A stretch of DNA of 64,000 nucleotides from Dactylis glomerata (lineage: Eukaryota > Streptophyta > Magnoliopsida > Poales > Poaceae). Under the pieces are notes generated by a model that saw only the letters and a list, made by a program, of their open reading frames with translations, was not told where the DNA came from and ran no database searches. Numbering within the stretch: the stretch's first letter is position 1; each line of letters begins with the position of its first letter. The stretch lies in assembly GCA_007115705.1 (NCBI GenBank), contig QXEO01001827.1, positions 62,001 to 126,000 of the forward strand, given 5' to 3'. The position numbers were made by a program, and so were the translations under genes. Of the stretch, positions 35,678-47,589 are shown in pieces.

Positions 35678-38600
35678 TGTAACATCCCAAAAATTTCCTA
35701 ATTTTGGAATGTTAAAATTAATAAAATAAGTTGACTGAATTGTTTGACATTGAGTGAAATTCTGAATGAAAAGAAACTTTTGATAACTTGTTTGAATTTT
35801 CTCAACCTTGATTTCAAAAAAAATTAATTGAGTGGATTAACATGACTATCCAACTTTTATTTTCATTTTAAACAATTGGGTTCTTTATTAACAATTACGA
35901 TAATTATCCAACCATACTTGAAACTATAATGAGAGGGAATAAAATGACTTCCCCAATTATGGTGGAGTATGACTTAAAAATATTTTATTTGAGTTTTAAA
36001 TTATTTATTTGAATTCTTAGATCTTTCTAAATATTCTCAAAACACATCTTCACAAAGAGAGGAAATAATATGACATTTCCAATTATAAGTAATGTTTCGG
36101 AGGATATTCCCTTTGGTGTTATTTGCATCTTAAATTGCACTTCGGGTTTGAGAGAATGTTTACTATTAATTTCAATTTATAGAACGAGAGAAGATAACAT
36201 GACTTCTTCACAACTAAAGTTGAAATTTTTATAGTATTCTGAATCTCATTTCAAAATGATTTATGAGATATTTATGCTTGTCGAGTTTAAAAGAGTTGAA
36301 TTGAGAGATTGAAATTAAAAGCCGCATAAATTATTTCAGAAATTATGCACAAGTAGCCATATAGGCCAAAGTGCATAAAATATTTTTATGCAATAATATC
36401 GGACAGCGAATGGGTTTATAAATGTACTAAATGACTATTCAGATTTTACATATTTGTTTGACTTAATTTAAATTTGTTTTGATTAAAGAAAAGAAAAAAA
36501 ACATGAAAGAGAGAGCACACGCACCTGAATTCCTCAATTGTTGTAGGCCAGCCACGGCCACATGCACGCACGCGAGCAGTTCGTACACCAAGTCGGTCCA
36601 GCCAATCGCTAGCCTCTCTCCTCCCTTTCTTCTTTTCTTCTGTCACGCGGACCCCACCTGTCATCAACAACCTCTCACGCCAGAGACCTAGTCGTGAACG
36701 GTTTCAAACGAACTGAAAGAAATCCCACAAATATCCCTCTGATTTGGCTAATTTCTTGACCCCTCCTCCATGAAAAAATTTCCCCATAAATATCTCTCAC
36801 GCCTCGCATCAGAACCCCTCAAAACCCTAACAAATCTCACCCCCAGGCTGTCGAATTCCGATCTCGCCGCCACCGCCATCGGAGCTTCAGGAGCTCAAGT
36901 TCGCCACTGATTTCGTCGCCCACGAACCCTCTTTTCCTCTCTAATTTTTTTCCATGGCTCACGCTTTGTCCTAAACTGAGTTATCCACCTGTAGACTACC
37001 GAAGGAGCTGTACGACTTCACCGAAGACAACTAGAGCAAGACGCACATTGCCGTCGGAGTTTTTATGGAACTTCACGGGACCGCGCCATCTCCAGCCGGA
37101 TGGAGACGACGTTCAGGACCCTCGGAGCCGCTGACTTGAAGGCCCAAGAAAACACCGTATGGCAGCACCCGACGATCGAAACTGTGCTCGCCGCCACCGC
37201 CGTCAGTAAGACCAAACGCTTCTTGCCTATTTGACAAATTTTTCTTCGCCTGAAGCTATAGCCTGGATGTGTCGAATGAGCTGTTTACGCCTAAATAGGA
37301 ACACCGAAGTGTCAAACGCAAGCTCACCAAAGATTGTCGTCGGCGACCTCGTATTCGTGTACACGCCGTCACCACGGACGTCACACTTCAAAGAACCTGG
37401 AGATCGCTGAAGCGCCGCCATCAACATGTCCGAGACCGTCATCACCTTGTCTTCTTGAGCACGGCTGCCGCTGGTATGACACCATTGTCCTAGTAGTTCG
37501 ATCAGTAGCACACGGCATTAATTGGATTAGAATCGGTAACAGCTTATCATGCCTTGCCCTCTTTTTTTCGCACATATACATCGATCGATCGGTCAGGCCT
37601 TACTAGCTGCTAGCTCATGTAAAATTTCAAAAATTCATAACTTTAAATCCACAGCTCCGTTTTAGATGTTTCTTCTTTCTTTGGTTTCATAATTAAATTC
37701 TCCACCAGGAAGTATTAGTGTTTGTAATTTTAGAATTTTCAAATCTGTCTCTAAAAACGCCCAATTAGCATACGCACGTCAGAGCCAAGAAGCCGAGCCA
37801 GGAGCTGAAGCTGGAGCCGAGACGAGCCAGCAAGCCGAGCCGCAGAACTGTGCCGAGGAGCCGCGAGATGCGATGCTTAAGGAATTCGCGATGTTGCCAC
37901 CGAATTTGTTAAAAACTGTAAACTTTAAAATTTGTAATTAAATAACCATAACTCCGTTTGAACTAATTTTTTTTGCATTAGTTTAGTAATTTTAAGATCT
38001 ATCTAGTGTCATTGAAGTTCCAAATTTATGAATTTGTAAACTGCCTATTTGCAATTTAGAAGTTTAACCTTAATTTGAGCATAAAAGGAGGTGTATAAAT
38101 CCTACTAAGTTAATTCTTGTTAAAATTAATGCTTGCATCATATTTTGTATGTTAGATGTTATTTTTATAATTGTTTTGGACGAATTCTAAATTTATTTTT
38201 TAGTTAAATTAGTCATGTTTTGATGTATTTTATTTGGCTCTCTATTTTAATGATTTTGTTCTTTATTTGTGATGGATGTTTATTGGTTCTAATTTTCTAT
38301 GCGGTAGATTTATCTGGAGTGCGACAACGAGTTCACGAAGTACTCATCATCAAATATTACTAAGGCAAGTGTCACCATATTTCCTTGTCCTATTGAAAGC
38401 TTTGTCACTTGTAACTTTTCTAGTAGAAGATGCATGTGTAGGTGGTTTTATGAGTTTGTGTCTTTAGCTTGTTAGATTTTATGCTAAAGTCTTTTGTCTA
38501 GCTTTTGCCTAGCTTTTGCAACTCCTAGTAGAATTGCTGCTGCTATAGGTCTATGTTTTACACTTGTTGTGGGAAGGGTTTATCACATATTTTGACTAAG

Positions 38601-39732
38601 TGTTGAAAACCATATTTTATAAAAACTAAGAAAACAACTAAGTGAATGAATCACCTGGGTGGAATTGGCTTTGAATGGTTTATATTGAGTGGTTCCCTGG
38701 GGTCATGTCGTCGAACCTTTTAACCACCAGGTGTATCTCACTTGTGGACGGCCACCCAGGAGCAAAGAGATTGGAGACGTTTAAGTCATGAAGCTTCCAG
38801 TGCAACCACAAGTCATATGGGCTCTGTCTTGACCGACTAAGCTGCAAGAACTCAAGCCAGACGGACAGAGGGTGGTAGATGTTGATAGGTTAGAACGCGT
38901 CCGGGTTGGTCTGAGGCATTGCTTCTCAAAGGTCTCGTCTTAGTCTTCACTTGGCCATTTGAGGCAAAATGAGTCTCATGGCAAAATGGGCTAACTAAGC
39001 CTTGTGGGAAAAGTGCACCACCTCTGCAGAGTGTTTAGAACTAAGTACTTAGCCGTGTCCCCGGTTACGGACAATTTTGAGCGACATGAATTTGAAGTTG
39101 TTCAAGAATCTCCTCATCCTAACTTCTTAAATTAAAACTTGAAGGGTTAACAAGGGATTGTTGTGTGTTCATAATTATGTGGACCTGATGGATTCCTGTG
39201 TGTGCATAATTAACTAGGAGCACCTGGTGGATTCCTGTGTGTCCAATAGTGCTTTAAAAAGAAATGAGATCTTTTGAAAAGTAGGAATAAACAATTGCTT
39301 TTCTGCAACTTAGCCTGAAGATCCACTTAGCCAAATATTCATTTAAGTGTTAGGCTCCATTTATGTCCACCAAACAATGACATCTTGCCAATACAATTCA
39401 AGTGTATTGACCCTTTGTGGCTGCAACGTTTCATGTTGCAGGTTTTGATGATAAGAAAGGTACAACAGGGTTACGAGTCTATGTGCAGCATGTTCGCCTG
39501 TGGCACATGAAGAAGAAGGACTCCATGCTATTTTTGATTTCATTGCAAACTCTGCTAGCTTTATGCTATGAGTATTGTAAAGTTTCTTTATGTAATTCAT
39601 GGATCATGCGATGTAATAAAATGACCTTTATTTCTTGATATTACATCTTAAACTGTGTGTGCTAGCGTTTGATCCAGGGACTAGCACTGAAAAGCATAGG
39701 GATCATCATCTTTAAAAGGTGAGGTCAATACA
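35678..39732 (+). repeat. 5' LTR of element E
   Basis: 4055 bp. TATA-like ATAAATA at 36786-36792 is followed about 40 bp later by an AAACCCTAA leader motif, and AATAAA lies at 39615-39620, 112 bp before the LTR end, so promoter and polyadenylation signals are far apart. A GATCGATCGATCGGTC run lies near 37580. Open frames inside are short and I recognise none. Confidence 0.88.
36786..36792 (+). promoter_or_regulatory. TATA-like element in E 5' LTR
   Basis: ATAAATA, conserved at 42570-42576 in the other LTR, followed by a leader with AAACCCTAA typical of plant 5' ends. Confidence 0.45.
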
Positions 39733-39734
39733 GA

Positions 39735-39746
39735 TGGTATCAGAGC
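39735..39746 (+). other. primer binding site of element E
   Basis: TGGTATCAGAGC, two bases after the 5' LTR, is a full match to the initiator Met tRNA complement. Confidence 0.9.
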
Positions 39747-41461
39747 ATTGTGTTGCCCTTAGGTTCGTGACCCTAGGATTGGACAAACACCCCTTATAAA
39801 CATAGGAGTTGTTTTATCCTTAAGTTATTTACACACTCAAAATCTCGTAAAGCCTTTCCTTAGTCATTTTCCCCTACTCTCCTTTGTTCCAACTCAAAGA
39901 TGAAGAGCTTCAGCTTCGGCACCACCAAGGACATCAAGGAAACCTGCTTAGGAACTTGTCTTCTCGACATCGTCAACATTCTAGACCTACATATCTCGAT
40001 CATCAAAGGAAGCAAATTGAGAAAGTACAAAAGGGAAAGTCAGCGCGTCAATAGTTCTAGGACTTAGAAATTCTTATGAAGCTCTTGATGACAATAGAAA
40101 AAACAAACTACTTAGCAAATGATGAGCTACATGTCCAACTCGAGGAGAAAGACAAGGTATCCAGGAGGAAGAAGAGAAGTTCAAGTTCAAGGGAAGAACA
40201 AGAATATGAGAGATATTAGGAAAGACCTTAGAATGAATAATCTATCTAAATTTTTTTATATAAAAAATGTGTGTTTGTAATTCCAACTTTGTATCCTCAT
40301 CTACTTCTAGTTCACAAAAACTATCTTTTTCTTTGGAGATCTTATTCCATGAAAAATATCAAGAAGAGATTGATGCTTCGTATATTATTCCCCGAGTCAG
40401 CAAGATGTGTTTCTTGAAAGTTATCAAAGAACTTGGAGGAAGATTCAATTATAGACTACACAACACACAGAAGGACCCTAAAGATTTTTTTTGAAAGATA
40501 ACCAAGCAGGACCCTAAAGATTAAAGGAGGAGACTACTACCTGAAGATAACCAAGAAGCTTTAGTTTGGACCTCCATTTAAGATCCTTATATGTAAAACA
40601 ACGTAGTAATAGCTTATGATCATATCGAATTATGGTATGACCATAGCAGTTTGTTTTGTGGTTGAACCATGTAGCTTGATGTGATGAATGCTTGTTAGGT
40701 CTTGTTTGTAAGATGAATTGTCTTGACCTGTTGTGTATGGGTAGGATACTTCTTTAGAACCTTTCTATCTATTCTCATCTACATCCAAACCCAAGAAGTG
40801 TTTTCTCGACAAGTCTTTTTGAAGATGACAACATTCGCAACTCCAGCTATGATGTTTCTTATCATGATAACAGAGCGTAGAATATCATATATGCAAACCA
40901 ATATCCAATGATAGATCGTTATATCCTTACAAAAGGCAAGTGTTGCCATCAGTAGGAATACAACAAGGAAGAAATCCAAACTTACTTTCAAAGATATCTC
41001 GCAATGGAAGATGCCTCGTCGACCATGGGAGCTTCGTTATGCCTAACAATAATTGCAGAGGAGTTTCAACTTAAGATGGGAGTCTATGAAGGTCATCAAC
41101 AAAGAGAATGAATGAAGATATTAGGAGTGACCTTTCAGTGTCAAAAGAAGTTCAACAACCATCATATCTGGATTTGAAACCCAATCCAGACGGCAATCTC
41201 TACGCAAGCCATTTTGAAGACTTTAGTATCTCAAGACATTAAATGGACACTCACCTATTGCTAAGGAAGTCAGAAGCCGCAGATGGATTCAAAAGATGAC
41301 GTAGTGCCCAGTCATATCTAGAAGAACATAAAATAAATTGAAGACCTAGAGTATCTACAAAGTTTCTTTTAAGGGTGGTAGCCACCCAGATATCCCCAAC
41401 CTATCTTTTTTGCTAGCCTTCTCGAATCTCGAGGACTAGATTCCTTTTAAGGGTGGTAGTC
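39747..41461 (+). other. internal domain of element E, no pol
   Basis: A short ORF (ATG 39901, about 57 codons, MKSFSFGTTKDIKE) might be a gag remnant; nothing else resembles a protein family. The sequence CTTTTAAGGGTGGTAG occurs twice, at 41366-41381 and 41444-41459, the second next to the 3' LTR as polypurine tract. Confidence 0.65.
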
Positions 41462-44400
41462 TGTAACATCCCAAAATTTTCCTAATTTTGGAATGTTAAA
41501 ATTAATAAAATAAGTAGATTGAATTGTTTGACATTGAGTGAAATTATGAAAGAAAAGAAACTTTTGATAACTTGTTTGAATTTTCTCAACCTTGATTTCA
41601 AAACAATTTAAATGAGTGGATTAACATGACTATCCAACTTTTATTTTCGTTTTAAACATTTGGGTTCTTTATTAACAATTACGATAATTATCCAACCATA
41701 CTTGAAATTATAATGAGAGGGAATAAAATGACTTCCCCAATTATGGTGGAGTATGACTTAAAAATATTTTATTTGAGTTTTAAATTATTTATTTGAATTC
41801 TTAGATCTTTCTAAATATTCTCCAAACACCTCTTCACAAAGAGAGGAAATAATATGACATTTCCAATTATAAGTAATGTTTCAGAGGATATTCCCTTTGG
41901 TGTTATTTGCATCTTAAATTGCACTTCGGGTTTGAGAGAATGTTTACTATTAATTTCAATTTATAGAACGAGAGAAGATAACATGACTTCTTCACAACTA
42001 AAGTTGAAATTTTTATAGTATTCTGAATCTCATTTGAAAATGATTTATGAGATATTTATGCTTGTCGAGTTTAAAAGAGTTGAATTGAGAGATTGAAATT
42101 AAAAGCCGCATAAATTATATCAGAAATTATGCACAAGTAGCCATATAGGCCAAAGTGCATAAAATATTTTTATGCAATTATATGGGACAACGAATGGGTT
42201 TATAAATGTACTAAATGACTATTCAGATTTTACATATTTGTTTGACTTAATTTAAATTTTTTTGATTAAAGAAAAGAAAAGAAAACATGAAAGAGAGAGC
42301 ACACGCACCTGAACTCCTGAAGTGTTGTAGGCCAGCCACGGCCACATGCACGCACGCGAGCAGTTCGTACACCAAGTCGGTCCAGCCAATCCATGGCCTC
42401 TCTCCTCCCTTTCTTCTTTTCTTCTGTCACGCGGACCCCGCCTGTCATCAACAACCTCTCACGTCAGAGACCTACTCGTGAATGAGTTCAAACAAACTGA
42501 AAGAAATTCCACAAAAATCTCTCTGATTCAGCTGATTTCTTGACCCCTCCTCCACGAAAAAATTTCCCCATAAATATCTCTCACGCCTCGCATCAGAACC
42601 CCTCAAAACCCTAACAAATCTCGCTCCCAGGCTGTCGAATTCCGATCTCGCCGCTGCCGCCATCGGATCTTCAGGAGCTCAAGTTCGCCACTGATTTTGT
42701 CGCCCACGAACCCTCTTTTCCTCTCTAATTTTTTTTCCATGGCTCATGCTTTGTCCTAAACCGAGTTATCCACCTGTAGACTACCGGAGGAGCTATACGA
42801 CTTCGCCGAAGCTTCACCGAAGACCACTGGAGCAAGACGCACATTGCCGTCTGAGTTTTTTTGGAACTTCACGGGACCGCGCCATCTCCAGCCGGATGGA
42901 GACGATGTTCAGGACCCTCGGAGCCGCTGACTTGAACGCCCAAGAAAACACCGTATGGCAGCACTCGATGATCGAAACTGTGCTCGCCGCCACCGCCGTC
43001 GGTAAGACCAAACGCTTCTAGCCTGTTTGACAAATTTTTCTTCACCTGAAGCTATAGCCTGGATGCGTCGAATGAGCTGTTTACGCCTAAATAGGAACCC
43101 CGGAGTGTCAAACGCAAGCTCGCCAAAGATTGTCATCGGCGACCTCGTATTCGTGTACATGCCGTCACCACGGACGTCACACTTCGAAGAACATGGAGAT
43201 CGCTGAAGCGCCGCCATCAACATGTCCGAGACCATCATCACCTCGTCTTCTTGAGCACTGCTGCCGCTGGTATGACACCATTGTCCTAGTAGTTCGATCA
43301 GTAGCACACGACATTAATTGGATTAGAACCGGTAACAGCTTATCATGCCTTGTCATGTTTTTCGCACATATACATCGATCGATCGGTCAGGCCTTACTAG
43401 CTGCTAGCTCATGTAAAATTTCAAAAATTCATAACTTTAAATCCACAGCTCCGTTTTGGATGTTTCTTCTTTCATTGGTTTCATAATTAAATTCTCCACC
43501 AGGAAGTATCAGTGTTTGTAATTTTAGAATTTTCAAATTTGTCTCTAAAAACGCCCAATTAGCTTACGCATGTCAGAGCCAAGAAGCCGAGCCGGGAGCT
43601 GAAGCTGGAGCCGATATGAGCCAGCAAGCCGAGCCGCAGAACTGAGCCGAGGAGCCGCGAGATTCGATGCTTAAGGAATTCGCGATGTCGCCACCAAATT
43701 TGTTAAAAACTGTAAACTTTAAAAATTTGTAATTAAATAACCTTAACTCCATTTGAACAAATTCTTTTTGCATTAGTTTTGTAATTTTAAGATCTATCTA
43801 GTGTCATTGAAGTTCCAAATTTATGAATTTGTAAACTGCCTATTTGCAATTTAGAAGGTTAACCTTAATTTGAGCATAAAAGGAGGTGTATAAATCCTAC
43901 TAAGTTAATTCTTGTTAAAATTAATGCTTGCATCATATTTTGCATGTTAGATTTTATTTTTATAATGTTTTTGGACGAATTCTAAATTTATTTATTTAGT
44001 TAAATTAGTCATGTTTTGATGTGTTTTATTTGGCTCTCTATTTCAATGATTTTGTTCTTTATTTGTGATGGATGTTTATTGGTTGTACTTTTCTATGCGG
44101 TAGATTTATTTGGAGTGCGACAACGAGTTCACGAAGTACTCATCATCAATTATTACTAAGGCAAGTGTCACCATATTTCCTTGTCCTACTGAAAGCTTTG
44201 TCACTTGTAGCTTTTCTAGTAGAAGACGCATGTGTAGGTGGTTTTATGAGTTTGTGTCTTTAGTTTGTTAGATTTTATGCTAAAGTCTTTTGTCTAGCTT
44301 TTGCCTAGCTTTTGCATCTCCTAGTAGAATTGCTGCTGCTATAGGTCTATGTTTTACACTTGTTGTGGGAAGGGTTTATCACATGTTTTGACTAAGTGTT

Positions 44401-45528
44401 GAAAACCATGTTTTATAAAAACTAAGAAAACAACTAAGTGAATGAATCACCTGGGTGGAATTGGCTTTGAATGGTTTATGTTGAGTGGTTCCCTATGGTC
44501 ATGTTGTCGAACCTCTGAACCACTAGGTGTATCTCACTTGTGGACGGCCACCTAGGAGCAAAGAGATTGGAGACGCTCAAGTCATGAAGCTTCCAGTGCA
44601 ACCACAAGTCATATGGGCTCTATCTTGACCGACTAAGCTGCAAGAACTCAAGCCAGACGGACAGAGGGTGGTAGATATTGATAGGTTCGAACGCGTCCGG
44701 GTTGGTCTGAGTTATTGCTTCTGAAAGGTCTCGTCTTAGTCTTCACTTGGCCATTTGAGGCAAAATGAGTCTCATGGCAAAATGGGTTAGCTAAGCCTTG
44801 TGGGAAAAGTGCACCACCTCTGCAGAGTATTTAGAACTAAGTACTTAGCCATGTCCCTGGTTACGGACAATTTTGAGCGACATGAATTTGAAGCTGTTCA
44901 AGAATCTCCTCATCCTAACTTCTTAAATTAAAACTTGAAGGGTTAACAAGGGATTGTTGTGTGATCATAATTATGTGCACTTGATGGATTCCTGTGTGTT
45001 GATAATTAACTAGGAGCACCTGGTGGATTCCAGTGTGTCCAATAGTGCTTTAAAAATAAATGAGATCTTTTGAAAAGTAGGAATAAACAATTGCTTTTTT
45101 GCAACTTAGCCTGAAGATCCACTTAGCCAAATATTCATTTAAGTGTTAGGCTCCATTTGTGTCCACCAAACAATGACATCTTGCCAATACAATTCAAGTG
45201 TATTGACCCTTTGTGGCTGCAACGTTTCATATTGTAGGTTTTGACGATAAGAAAGGTACGACAGGGTTACGAGTCTATCCGCAGCATGTTCGCCTGTGGC
45301 ACATGAAGAAGAAGGACTCAATGCTATTTTTGATTTCATTGTAAACTTTGATAGCTTTATGCTATGAGTATTGTAAAGTTTCTTTATGTAATTGCTGGAT
45401 CATGCGATGTAATAAAATGACCTTTGTTTCTTGATATTACATCTTAAACTGTGTGTGCTAGCGTTTGATCCAGGGACTAGCACTGAAAAGCACGGGGATC
45501 GTCATCTTTAAAAGGTGAGGTCACTACA
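41462..45528 (+). repeat. 3' LTR of element E
   Basis: 4067 bp, collinear with the 5' copy. AATAAA at 45411-45416. Confidence 0.88.
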
Positions 45529-45533
45529 TGTAC

Positions 45534-45668
45534 GCCCGGACGGGAGGTAGGAGGACTTGAGATCTTCCTCCTCAGCCGAGACATGCTGGTGACGGATGAT
45601 GGGCTCGGTATTTCCTCGAACAGTGTTGCAACGGCGAAGACGCTCGAGCCTTGCTTTGGCGTTGCCAT
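45534..45668 (-). pseudogene. gag N-terminus of element D
   Basis: Minus strand from ATG 45668: MATPKQGSSVF, then Ser/Arg-rich sequence up to the E insertion. It joins the frame ending at 35677. The 53 bases before it include TTTGGTGCGCTAGGTAGG next to the 5' LTR, where the primer site should be; I cannot name the tRNA. Confidence 0.65.
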
Positions 45669-45721
45669 GGCGAGGCAGATCTAGAAGAAACACACCACAT
45701 CCCCCTACCTAGCGCACCAAA

Positions 45722-45906
45722 TGTCGGGGGATTTTGTGTCGCAAGAACACGAGGTACCACATGACGGACCCAAAGATTCGAACGCAAGGGGTTGTACACG
45801 TGAGATCTACACCACGATGAAACACGGCGACAGAAGACTCGAGACGCCGGAGAGCACGACGCACGACAGAGAGGGACACCGAGCTTTACCCAGGTTCAGG
45901 GCCCTC
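45722..45906 (-). repeat. 5' LTR of element D, part 1
   Basis: 185 bp homologous to 17325-17512. The LTR is cut here by element F; CCCTC 45902-45906 is the F target copy, and it resumes at 54222. Confidence 0.9.
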
Positions 45907-47449
45907 TGATATGTCTCCAACGTATCCATAATTTTTTATGCTCCATGCTTGTTTTTACACCATTTGCCTTGTGTTTCGTTACACTTCGTGGCGTTTTTAT
46001 GCATTTTACGGAACTAACCTATTGACAAGATGCCACAGTGCCAGTTCCCTATTTTCTGCTATTTTTGTGTTTCAGAAATGCTACATAGGAAATATTCTCG
46101 GAATTGGACGAAACAAGTTCCAGAACTCCTATTTTTCCCGGACAAAGGACAAGGACCGAAAGGGAGCCGGAGGGGGGCCAGGAGCCAGCCTCACACCAGG
46201 GCGGCGTGGCCCAGTCCCTGGTCGCGCCCCCTATGTGTGAGAAGTCCCTGGCAGCCCCCTGACGATGCCCCTTCCCCTATATAAAGCCTCGGGATGGAAA
46301 ACCCTAAGGGGGTCGGCAATTTTCCAGAAGCAGTTCCGCAGCTCCGCCGCCACCGCCGAGGAATTTCGGGGGATAGAAGTCTTTGTTCCGGCACCCTGCC
46401 AGGACGGGGAAGTGCCCCCGGAGCCATCTCCATCGGTCTCCATCGCCGTCTCCGACGTCTCCATCGACCTCACCGCCATCTCCATCAACCTTGATGTCTG
46501 CTATGATGAGGAGGGAGTAGTTCTCCCCCGGGGTTGAGGGCTCTACCGGTAGCTATGTGGTTCACCTCTCTCTCCCATGATGTGATCTTTATGTGATCGT
46601 GAGCTTTGTATCATGTTGAATAAGTAGATGCTATTCTTCTTCATTATGTGTACTCTATTGTGTTATTAAAGTAATCTATTCCTCCTGCCATGGTGTAACG
46701 GTGACAGTGCGTGGATCGTGGTGGTACTTGGTCTAGGCTACGATTGTGATCTCTTATGGATTATGAGAATAATTATTACTATGATAGTATTGAAGTGATC
46801 TATTCCTCCTTTTATGGTGTAATGTTGACAGTGTGTGCACCGTGTTAGTACTTTGTCTAAGTTGCAATAATATTTATCTTGAATTGTGATTTGATTTGGA
46901 TATCTCTATGAGTGGTGTTTGTCAAGTACTTGATGAACTTTAAGGGGTGCTTCTGTAGCCACTACGCAATGATTAGTGTTATTCAATAGGAGAGTAATTC
47001 AGAGTACCATAGTGAAGAGAAGTTATTTATTTGTTCAATTATGTTATATTTATTGGGAGTGTGTCCACTAGTGAAAGTATGATCCCTAGGCCTTGTTTCC
47101 AAGCTTTGCACATCGATTACTCACTGTTTTGTTACTTGTTTGCTTGCTTCCATTTTTATTCCAGACTGCATTTACTACTTATAATCATCTATACCACTTG
47201 TATTTCACTATCTCTTCGCCGAACTAGTGCACCTATACATCTGACAAGTGTATTGGGTGTGTTGGGGACACAAGAAACTTTTTGTATCGTAATTGCAGGG
47301 TTGTTTGAGAGGGATAGCTTTGACCTCTTCCTCCCTGAGTTCGATAAACCTTGGGTGATCCACTTCAGGGAAACTTGCTGCTGCTCTACAAACCTCTGCA
47401 CTTGGAGGCCCAACACTGTCTACAAGAACAGAAGCGTGTGTAGACATCA
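45907..47449 (+). repeat. 5' LTR of element F
   Basis: 1543 bp, TGATATGTCTCCAACG to TAGACATCA. TATATAAA at 46278-46285 is a strong TATA box. Confidence 0.93.
46278..46285 (+). promoter_or_regulatory. TATA box of element F
   Basis: TATATAAAGC context, conserved in the 3' LTR at 53051-53058. Confidence 0.7.
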
Positions 47450-47459
47450 AGCTCTTTTC

Positions 47460-47470
47460 TGGCGCCGTTG
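47460..47470 (+). other. primer binding site of element F
   Basis: TGGCGCCGTTG matches the complement of the 3' end of plant tRNA-Asp. Confidence 0.85.
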
Positions 47471-47589
47471 GCGAGGAGGTAAGGTAAAAGGTACTCGCAT
47501 CCTCCTGTATGAGTGCTCGGAGTTATTTCCTTTAGATTCTGCAATTACATCTTTTTGTTTCTTGTTTTTATTTTCACTAGTTAGGCTTA

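Larger units (their letters stand above)
35678..45528 (+). mobile_element. LTR retrotransposon E, non-autonomous with about 4-kb LTRs (LARD-like)
   Basis: LTRs 35678-39732 (4055 bp) and 41462-45528 (4067 bp) open TGTAACATCCC and close with TACA; flanks TGTAT (35673-35677) and TGTAC (45529-45533) match at four of five bases. Internal DNA is only 1729 bp and has no gag or pol. It has an initiator Met primer site and a purine tract. Size and lack of genes fit the LARD class (large retrotransposon derivatives, such as barley Sukkula); the family name is not assigned. LTRs differ by a few per cent (not fully counted). It splits gag of D. Confidence 0.88.

Noticed and set aside
36830..37520. Host gene 5' end inside the E LTR (AAACCCTAA leader, GC-rich exon-like DNA)
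   Set aside because: Duplicated in both LTRs with short, inconsistent frames; best explained as the LTR's own leader.
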